Of a DNA stretch of 15,375 bases, positions 1 to 9,600 are shown piece by piece; positions within the stretch are counted from its first letter, which is position 1; every line of letters starts with the position of its first letter. The position numbers and the translations under genes were made by a program. Below the pieces are notes generated by a model that did no database searches, was not told the origin of the DNA, and saw only the letters and a program-made list of their open reading frames with translations. This stretch comes from Baffinella frigidus. Its lineage: Eukaryota; Cryptophyceae; Cryptomonadales; Baffinellaceae. The DNA is taken from assembly GCA_026770585.1 (NCBI GenBank), contig MU646437.1, positions 576,708-592,082 of the forward strand, read 5' to 3'.

Positions 1-241
1 CCTCCTCCTCCTCCTCCCACCCCTCATCATCCTCATCCACCTCCTCATCCGCCCGCTCCGCCGCCTTCGCCCGCTCCGCCTCCTCCTCCACCCGCTCCGC
101 TTCCTGCTCCACGCGCGCCTGCGCCCGCCGGTCCGCCTCGGCGCGCGAAGCGGCACGTAGGGAGGCAGCGGGGCCCGCGTCGTCCTTCGCAGCCGAGCGC
201 GCCTCTTGGACCAGGGGCGCTATGTCTCGATCGAAGACCAT
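1..241 (-). CDS. Acidic coiled-coil exon, probable C-terminal extension of the pseudouridine synthase
   Basis: Open for 80 codons on the minus strand and running off the window. Acceptor tttccccgcag at 242-252. Begins MVFDRDIAPLVQEARSAAK, continues with a long Ala/Arg/Glu region (AEADRRAQARVEQEAERVEE) that should form a charged helix or coiled coil, and ends in an Asp/Glu run. Its phase fits exon 9. Partial copies of its acceptor edge (about 641-675) and interior (421-474) lie on the 5' side, as for internal exons of this gene. Alternatively it belongs to a separate downstream gene, or is a first exon starting at its own ATG. Linkage to the synthase is inference. Confidence 0.5.
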   Translation of the reverse strand, partial: MVFDRDIAPLVQEARSAAKDDAGPAASLRAASRAEADRRAQARVEQEAERVEEEAERAKAAERADEEVDEDDEGWEEEEE

Positions 242-3051
242 CTGCGGGGAAATTGCCGTTTGTTAGTTCCGACTGCGCGAAACAGAGACCCTGGGTCGTT
301 CCTCTGGCGTACGAACATTTCGAGGACCGTCTCACCTTGAATTCAAGGCGAAATCCCGGGTAGGTTCCAGGGCAATTGATACGATTCTAGTACAAATCGT
401 TTAGATGGACTGTATCTGTGCGCCCGCCGGTCCGCCTAAGCAAGCGAGGCGGCGCGTAAGGAGGCAGCGGGGCCCGCCTCATGCTTCGCGGAATCCCGTC
501 ACTCTTGCACTACAGGGGTACCTCGCTCATACGAAAGCCCCCCCCTCCCTAGGACCGCCATAGGGCCCTAGGCATGGGCCTACTGTAGGGTCCTAGGGGG
601 TGGCGGTTTCTTGTGAGCGAGGTACCCCTGTAGGGGAGCCGTGTCTCGCTCGGAGACCACCTGCGCGAAACATCGCCGTTAATTCCAACTGCGCAAAACA
701 GAGTTCCAACTGCGCGAAACGGAGTGTTAATTCCTGCTGCGCGAAACGGAGCCACTTGTGAATCCCCCTAGTGCGGGAAATTTTTGTGGTAGTCTAGTGG
801 CGGCAACTTTTGACGCCTGTTCGACGTGAAAAGTCTCTCGGCACGGTCCGCCACGTATCCCTCAAGTGACGAGATATCCCTTAAGTGGCCAGTAGGCTCA
901 TACGCCCTACCGTAGGGCCCTAGGACCTGCTTAGGACCTCAGGGGGTCTATTTGGACCCCCTGGGCACTTCAGGGATACAAACATTTCGTGGCAGTCTAG
1001 CGGCGGCAAGATCGGACGCCTGTTCGGCGTGAAGATTCTCTCGGACCGCCCCGCCATGTATGCACCCCGCCAAAGGCTATTTCTGGTGGTGGTTGTGGTG
1101 GGGGGGGGGTCAAGCGCGGGAGAGCCGGTCTCCTTGATTGATACCAACATGGCCACTTGGTTTGCCCCCGAAACGGAGGCTCGGGTTCACTATTACTTGG
1201 GTAATAGTCGGGGTCACTGCTCGGGTTCACTATTTCCTAGGTAGCAGTCGGGTTCCCTTTTCGGGTTCACTGTTAGCTAGGAAATAGTCGGGTTCACTGC
1301 TCGGGTTCATTGTTTCCTAGGTAATAGTGAACTCGAGCAGAAAGAGAGAGAGAGGCTACACACACTCTGCGTCTTGAAATGCGTGGGGTACCTCGCTTCT
1401 AAGAAACACCCCCCCCCCTAGGACCACCGTAAGACCCTAGTCATAGGCCTACTGTAGGGTCCTAGCAGGGGGCGGTTTCTCATGGGCGAGGTAACCCTGT
1501 ACCCCACACAGCGGGCTACGCATGAATTTTCGGTGGATAGTCCACCGACTTTCCGTTACCTTATCCATAGGAACCCCCCTATGCCCCTACGGGTTGCCTA
1601 CCGTAGAGTCAGTCACCGCATGGCGCAGAAAGCGCATGGTGAGGGCAGGACGCGTGTGCGGACTTAGTCTAGGACGCCCCCCCCTCGGGCCGAGCCCCAG
1701 CATCGCTGGGTGCGAACCTAGTCTAAATCCTGGCTTCTAACCCATAAAACTAAACCGTTAGATCGACTGTATTCCGGGTAGACTAGGTTCTCACAGTGCG
1801 ACGCTGGGGGGGTTCACAGTTTAGGGTTAAGGGTTTAGGGTTTCGGGATGCGGGTTTAGGGTTTGAGGTTTGGGGCTCAGGGTGCAGGATTAAGGTCCAT
1901 TCAGGTGTAAGGTTTATTGTCGCAACGCTGGGGTTGAGGGTTCGACGCTGGGTGTGAGGACGGGCCCTAGGACGGGCCCGCCTCGGGCGGAGAAAAGTCA
2001 TTCGTGTAAACATTAAACATTTGGGGTATACGGGGCTCGGGGGCACGTATCTCGGTCTATTATCGTATACAGCCCAGAACGATCCTGATGTGATATACTA
2101 TATTCTATAATATACGACCACTATGGAGGGCACGTACCTCGGTCTCACCACTCGGGAGGTCCGAAAGAGTGAATGGCCCGAAGTGCGTGCGGATCAGCCT
2201 CGTAACCTGAAGTCCCAGGCTTCCCAGCAGGTTCCGCACCTGCCCCCCGCACGCGATCAGGCTAAGTTAGACTTATCGAATCAACGCGGTTGCTGGGATG
2301 AGTCTTATCCAATCAACGCGGTTGCTGGGATGAGTCTTATCCAATCAACGCGGTTGCTGGGATTAGTCTTATCCCAGCAACGCGATTGCTGGGATTAGTC
2401 TTATCCCAGCAACCGTGTGCACCTGGAGCACGACCATCTCAAGTCAAAGTCAGGAGACGGAGGACACGCGTGCCCCCCCCCCCCGCCGTGCAACTTTTGA
2501 GAAAGAGCAGGGTTGCCGCGCGCGCGCGTAACCTCAAGTCCAAGGCTTCCCAGAAGGTTCCGCACCTGATGGAATATTATCAAATTATCAACATTTTTGA
2601 TTATTTTCACATCCTGCCCCCCGCACGCGATCTCAGCGCGTCACCCAATAGAACCTATTTCGCAAGACGTCGATCTGAATGATTTCCTGTACATCTTTAG
2701 ATTGACGCTTCGCGTGGTGCATATCCCCGTACTGTAGCCCCTAGAGGTACGCGATCAGGAGACGGGGGGCAAACGTTCTGGGGACAAAGTCTCGTGTAGG
2801 ATAGCCGGAGTGACTTCACACGGGAGTATGCCCCCAGAAGCGCGAGCCCTCGCCCTGTCTCTGCCACCACACGTTTGGCTTCGAGGGGTTCGCTGACCCT
2901 TGATTCCGGGGTATTACGCGACCAATTTGCACAGAAAAAATCCTTAAAAATAATTGTCTTCAGGTAAGTTGACTTTTGATGAACGGTTCGTATTCCACCG
3001 AGTGGTGGGCTACTTTGAGAAACACCCAGGTTGCCTCGCGCGCGCGCTCGG

Positions 3052-3098
<47 letters not shown>

Positions 3099-6000
3099 CA
3101 CCCCCCCCCCACACACACGCACTTCCTGGGCGACAGAGAAATGGGTTGGTGGTGGGGTGGTGGTGCAATAGAGAGGGACAATACTGGCATAGTGATAGCG
3201 ATCTCTATCATTATGTCAGTACTGTCACTCTCTATTGCACCCCCCCCCATCTCTATCACTCTGTCAGCATTGTCTCTCTCTCTCTTGCACCCCCCCCCCA
3301 CACACCAACCAATCTCTCCGTTGCCCCTAAACAGAGGTTCGGGCGCGATCCGAAAACGGTTCTTTCGCCGTCACCACTTCAACAAAGCCACTTCAAGTGC
3401 CTCTGTCTGGTGCGCATCAGTTGCTTTACAGTATACTACGCCCTACCGTAGGGCCCTAGGACCTGCCTAGGACCTGTTGTGGGTCACATTTGACCCCCTG
3501 GCCACTTAAGGGATAGTACAGTGGGGGGTTCTTTCGCCTTCACCAGTTCAACAAACTCTGCTCTTTCTCTGGTGTCTCGGGTGCGGCAGTGGGGGGGAAA
3601 CCGCCCGGTTCTGGCCCTCCCGTTACCTTATCGGTAGGAACCCCCCCTACGCCCCTACGCTATTGCCTACCGTAGGGTCGTATGTCCTATCGCTTAGGGG
3701 TTATTCGAAATCCCTTCGAAGTCCGCTGTGTGGACTGGGGTGGGGGTGGGGTGGGGGGGGGAAACCGCGCGGTTCTGTCCCTCTCGAACGGTCACACACA
3801 CCCACCGGTTGGGCCCACCCTGCAGGGGATATGTCCTATCGCTGAGGGGTTATTCAAACCCCCTTCGAAGTCCGCTGTGTGGACTGGGGTGGTGTGAGTG
3901 TGTAGACTGGGGTGGGGGTGGGGGGAAAACCGCGCGGTTCTGGCCTTCTCGAACGGTGATGCTCACCCAGCGGTTGGCCCCACCCTGCCGAGGACGCCAC
4001 ACATCAACTTCAGTTAGGGTTTAGGGGTTGTCTGGGGATACCACCCCGTGTAGGATGACCGGAGTGACTTTACACAGTCATACCCACTGTAAGGAGATAT
4101 AGAAGACACAAACTGATCCCCCAGTGGGGAGGGGGGGGGCGCCAACCACTTAGCAGCGACCGAGGACCTTTTCACCCAGAACGCAAGGTGAAATTCCGGT
4201 TAAATTTTAGGACAATGGATAAGATTCTAGTACACCTCGTTTAGATGGACTGTATCCGTGAAGCCCCCGATGGCTGCTAAGTGGGTATCTCCCTCTACCG
4301 CGTTGCCTCCCACCCGCAACCAAAGCCCACATTGCTTTCACATTACTTCCCTGCAGAGGAAGCCGGGCCACAACCGAGAGTTTGCCTGCGTTTGATTCTC
4401 CGAATGTGCAACCCAGATTTATGTCAGAAACGTGCCACACTGTGTTTGATTCTCCGAATGTGCAACCCAGATTTGTGTCAGAAACATGCCACACGTGGAT
4501 AGCCCCCCGTCCTGCTGTGGAATCCAAACATCAAACAAAGTAGTTTCATGTTTGACGACCACCACTTTACATACACGGGCTCGTCTGAAGGCTCACAGAC
4601 TTTTGGATCACTTATCTCCATGCTTGGGAGTAATGAAGAAGAAAGTAGATTAAAAAAAGAAGCATGCAATATCGGTAGGCTCATGCACCCTTAACAAACA
4701 ACAAATGCATACACCCTTAACCAATAACAAACACATACACCCTTAACAAATACATCATATAGTACCTGAGCCCGCCTTCGGGTTCATGTGATTCCTCTGA
4801 AAACACTTTCCCGCACCAGGGTGGTCCAGGGTGGCAGAGTGGCAGGGTGCAAGAGAGGAGGGTGCATGGAGCATTGGTTTGGGTTGGGGAGATAGAGAGG
4901 TGGGTCCGGGGAGAAGGTTCGGGGGTTTGGGGGGTTTGGTGGTCTGGGGTCTGGGGTTTGGGGTTTGGGGTTTGGGGTTTGGAGTTTGGGGTTTGGGGTT
5001 TGGGGTCTGGTGTTTGGGGTTTGGGGGTTTGGTGTTTGGTGTTTGGGGTTTGGGGGTTCGGGGTTCGGGGTTCTGGTTTCGGATTTCGGGTTCAGGGCTT
5101 AGGGTTGAGTGGTTGGGGACCTGGTGACCCTCTTCGAGGAAGGCTTTGGCAGGGAGGTGTTGCACCCCGTTGATCTCCACGCCTGCCACATTCAACCATC
5201 ATATAATTTAAATGATGGGGATATAGTTCAATTTAATGAAAAGGGGTGATGAAATTTACTACGCAGCAGGCTCGTACTCCACTCGAGGCTAGGAATGTGA
5301 GTGTTTTAAAAGTTTTAACTGTACACGTCCTTTACACGTGGACCGATGTGTAGTAATTTTCACATAAATATCAGGTTTTGGTCACGTAGCTGCGGGAATT
5401 CCCGCAGCTACGTGACTAACCCCGCCCGTGACTGGTACAAATGTTTACAACCCCACATTTAAAATGCGCCCCTTTCCAGCTTCGAGTGGCTAGTAATAGC
5501 AAAGAATTTGTGTAGTAAATTTCGTTGCCCATTTTCTTGTAATTGATTGATTGTACCGGATGAAAATGCCACCACGGCGGTGAATTGATCGGTTAACAAT
5601 TCAACATCTAATAATGACTGAACAATTCAACATCACGGCCAGCGAGAGAGACCTTGATCAATCCCAACACGGCAAGATGCCACCACGGTATTATTCACAC
5701 AAAAAAGGGAGTGATCTGCTGCGAGAAATGGTTTCATTCCCAGCAGAAAGCTCCGCCGAACCACTCGAGGCTGGAAGTGGGAGTATTTCAAATGTGGGGT
5801 AGTTACAATTAGTACCAGGCACGGGCGGGTTTGGTCACGTTACTGGGGGGTATACCTCGAGATACGTGTCCAAACGCCCCTATGTGTGTGAAAATTACTA
5901 CACATGTTTTTTTCTTCACTTGTAAAAGAATCCCTGTTTTGAAATAGTCACATTTCTAGCTTCGAGTGGAACACAGCAGTGATGGGAACCTCAAGCAGAT

Positions 6001-6653
6001 GAAGAATCTCCCGCCATCAGGGTCATCTCGGTGTCATGCTGTGGGCTCAACCTTTCGCCCCTCCACACATCTCACGGTTGACTGCACGTTCTATGGACGT
6101 GACACCACGGTTGAATGCAATGTTTTCAGAAGCCCTGACCCTGATGGGAAAGGCAGAGTGCTGATGGGAAAGGCAGAGTGCTTCCTTGGATGCTGGACCT
6201 ACCGTGAAAACCCGTTAACGATGGACCTCTTATGATGGACCGTGAAAAACACTTTAATGATGGACATACCTTGGACCTAGCACAAACAACTCCTCCTCGG
6301 TCCCCGAGGAGGCTAGAGCCACTCAGAACACTACGGAGAACGTTCCTCAAGTTGTTTATTGGATTGTTTCTCAAAAAACACTTTTCGCCAAAAGTCAGCA
6401 ATTGTTAGTCACGGTATCCCCGGATATCCGGGGAAGATGTGACTCGTAGCCTTTTGTGCGGAAGGGCGCCGCCCTGAATGGCCTCTGAATTTTCGGGGGT
6501 CGCCAGAGGGGTGCACCTTTCGAGAGCGTATCGAGATCCGCCTGCGTGATTCTTCCAAACACCCTGGCCCTGCGGACACGGAGAGTCATGTTCAGAAACA
6601 GAGGCAGGAATGGAGAGAGAGGTGAACGCGCATGACTCGGAGACAGGGGCCAG

Positions 6654-6698
<45 letters not shown>

Positions 6699-9600
6699 AA
6701 ACGGTGTCCCGGGATATGGAGAGTCCTGTGCGCCCCCCCCCCACCCACCCACACCCACACCCACCCAGAAACGGAGGCAGACACGGAGGCAGAAACAGAG
6801 ACAGGAACGGCGACAGAGGTGAACCACTTAGCAGCGACCGAGGACCTTTTCGCCTTGAATTCAAGGTGGAATTACGGTTAGGTTAGAGGGCAATGGATAA
6901 GATTCTAGTACAAACCGTTTAGATGGACTGTATCCGTGAAGCCCCCGGTGGCTGCTAACACAGCAGCCTGCAGCTGCCCAAGACTCGCGGAAACAACCTC
7001 TCATGAATCAACAGTCTCATCCGGGACAATAATGTGATTTTCTGAATTTGGGCAACGAAATTTACTACACAGTTGCGTTACTATTACTAGTATGAGCCTT
7101 CTGTGCTCTCATGAATCAACAGTCACGGGAATCTCCTATCGCGTCTGGTATTGCAGAATTCGGGTTGGCTTGGATTGTTTCTGGGTCGGGTCGGGCAAAA
7201 GTGAGAAAAGGTGACAAATTGGAACGTTTTATGACATGTTCAGGGTGATGGGTGCTATCTTGTCATCAAATCCATGCCTGGCATAGCATTCATTTTCTGG
7301 AAATTCTCGACACGACCCCGAATCCAAGCCAACCCGAATTCTACAATAAGGGTGGACACCCTAATTCCGGCGCCAACCTACTTCCGGCATTCCGTAGCAA
7401 CCTACTGTATTGCCTACCGTAGCACCCTAGGGAACGCCGGAAGTTGGTTAACGCCAGAATTAGTGTCCACCCTTTCCGTCAAGCATGAAGCAACTGTAGG
7501 TGCGAAGAGAGAGAGATAGAGATTTACTGTAAAATAACAAGCAGACCTGTAGGTACGACGTGAGAGATTTACTGTAAAACAAGAAGAAAGATTTTTTTGT
7601 AAAGCAACGAAGGTAACCTGTAGGTGCGCGCAGCCACCCCGAGGCGGGTAGTTCGAGGAAGCGCTTGAGCGCGCCGTCGTTTGTCAACAGGAGTCTTTTG
7701 AAAAGTCAACTTACCTCGGTTTTAAAAATCAACTTACCCCGGGGCAAGTTGACTCAAAGGCCTTTCCCGGTATAAACTGGTCGGACAAGACCCCCCCCCG
7801 GATTCTGGGTGCTGTGAAAAATTCTTGGTCCACCGATTGGATCAGACCTGTAGGTGCGCAGCCACCCTGAGGCGGGTAGTTCGAGGAAGCGTTTGAGGGC
7901 GCCGTCGTTTGTCAGCAGGAGCAGCCCCTCTGTGTTCAGGTCCAGCCTGGTGTAGAGTTTAGGGTTTAGGGTTTAGGGTGTGGGGTTTTGGGTTTTAGGT
8001 TTTAGGTTTGGGGTTTGGGGTTTGGGGTGTAGGGTTTAGGGTTTGGGGTTTAGGGTTAAGGGTTTAGGGTTCGGGGGTGAGGGCTTAGGGTTCAGGGTTT
8101 AGGGTTTAGAGTGTAGGTTTAGGGCGTAGGGTTCATGGTTTGGAGTTTAGGGTTCAGGGTTTAGAGTTTAGGGCTTAGGGTTCAGGGTTCGGGGTTCGGG
8201 GTTCAGGGTTGAAGGTTCAGGGTCTAGGGTTTAGGGTTTAGGGTTTAGGGTTCAGGATTTAGGGTTCAGGGTTCAGGGTTTAGGGTTCAAGGTTTAGGGT
8301 TTAGGGTGTAATGATTAGGGTGTAGGGTGTAGGGTCAGACCTGCCGACGGTGCGGAGCTGCTGCCACTTGGCCTACACTCGCTCTTTCTGATACACGCAC
8401 ACACACATGCACATGCCCATGCACATGCCCATGCACACACACTGGCTAACTGTTTCACACAAGCACGGACACACCGGCCGACGGTGCAAAGCTTCAGGGT
8501 CAAGGGTTCATGTTTTAGGGTTTAATATGTAGGCTCAGGGTTGATGGTTTATGGTTTATGGTTTGAGGTTCAGGGCCTAGGGTCTAGGGTTTAGGGTTCA
8601 GGGTTTAGGGTGTAGGGTGAAGGGTGTAGGATTTAGGGTAAGACCTGCCGACGGTGCGGAGCTGCTGCCACTTGGCCTCATCCGGCAGCAGCTCCATCAC
8701 AGTGGCCCTGCGTTGCGTCATGTTGATGGTCAAACGGGGCCGCCCAGTGTGCGATTCCAGAACCACGGTCCACACCTGCTGCCGACTAAGTCCAGCTGGA
8801 ATCCATGCCGGCTGGAATCTGCGTGTGGTGCGGGAGCATGCAGGGTGCAGGGGCGTTGCGGTCGGCGGGATAGGGCAGGGTGCCACTTGGCCTCATCCGG
8901 CAGCAGGTCCATCACGGTGGTCCTGTGTTCTCTCCTCCACTCAGAATATATCTCTTCTCCAGTCAGAATACGGTTTGTACTAGAATCTTATCCATTCGCA
9001 TTGGATTATAACCGCATTTCCCCCGGATATCCGGGGGTGCTGCCACGTGGCCTCCTGCGGCAGCAGCTCCACCACGGTGGCCCTGTGTTTCGCCATGTTG
9101 ATGGTCAAGCGGGATCGCCCTGTCTCCAGAACCACGGGCAAAGAATCAAGGCTTCTCCAGAACCACGGGCCGGTGGCCCTGTGTTCTCCTCTCCAGTCAG
9201 AATCACGGCCATGCGCCTCGATTTCAGAAAACCCGTGCTCCGCGAAGCGTCGCCGCTCACGGTCGCCCTGTGTTTCGTCCTGTTGATGGTCAAACGGAGC
9301 CGCCCTGTGTGCGGTTCCAGAATCACGGTCCAAGCATCTGGAGATAAAGCCACTCCGGTCATCCTACACGGGACTGTATCCCCAGAAAGCACGATGCCGT
9401 CGTTGCGACCAACTCCAGCTGGAATCTGTGGATTCTATGCCGGCTGGAATCTGCGTGTGAATTCCATGCCGGCTGGAATCTTTGTGTGATGGTCAATAAT
9501 GTAGGGTGCGGTCGGTGGGATGGACGGGGCAGGGCGAGAGGTAGGGTTGTGTTATCAGCTGGGTGCTGATACGTATATCAGCACTCAGCTGATATACGCA

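Larger units (their letters stand above)
3682..3995. repeat. Tandem duplication carrying exon 8
   Basis: Two units start with atgtcctatcgct at 3682 and 3831. Each runs through ccttcgaagtccgctgtgtggact and a G-rich stretch into a complete copy of exon 8. The second is about 16 bases longer because of a gtgtgagtgtgtagact insertion. This is the clearest example of the duplication that pervades the introns. Confidence 0.85.

Noticed and set aside
2697-3470. Several 100-165 codon frames rich in Cys/Val or His/Thr
   Set aside because: They are translations of the CA microsatellite and poly-C tracts in intron 8.
4755-5195. 146-codon minus frame full of Pro/Asn/Thr repeats
   Set aside because: Only its first part is exon 7; the rest is the TTTGGGG-type array read as protein.
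5614-5802. 62-codon frame MTEQFNITASERD on plus
   Set aside because: No recognised domain, lies between two inverted-repeat elements and runs into one of them; insufficient to call a gene.
6395-6886. Frames of 70-140 codons around the second CA repeat
   Set aside because: Low-complexity translation; only the ARVFGRITQADLDTLSK portion (6517-6569, minus) is real coding sequence.
7957-8338. True chromosome end
   Set aside because: The array is degenerate and internal to a gene intron, with coding exons on both sides.
8675-8770. Exon 4 extended upstream (VWTVVLESHTGRPRLTINMTQ)
   Set aside because: The frame is open, but exon 3 joins in phase directly at ATVMELLP, and this stretch is repeated as intron tail before other acceptor copies.
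8617-9489. 290-codon open frame on plus, the longest in the window
   Set aside because: It runs antisense across exon 4 and its partial copies; its internal repetition comes from those duplicates, and it matches no family I know.
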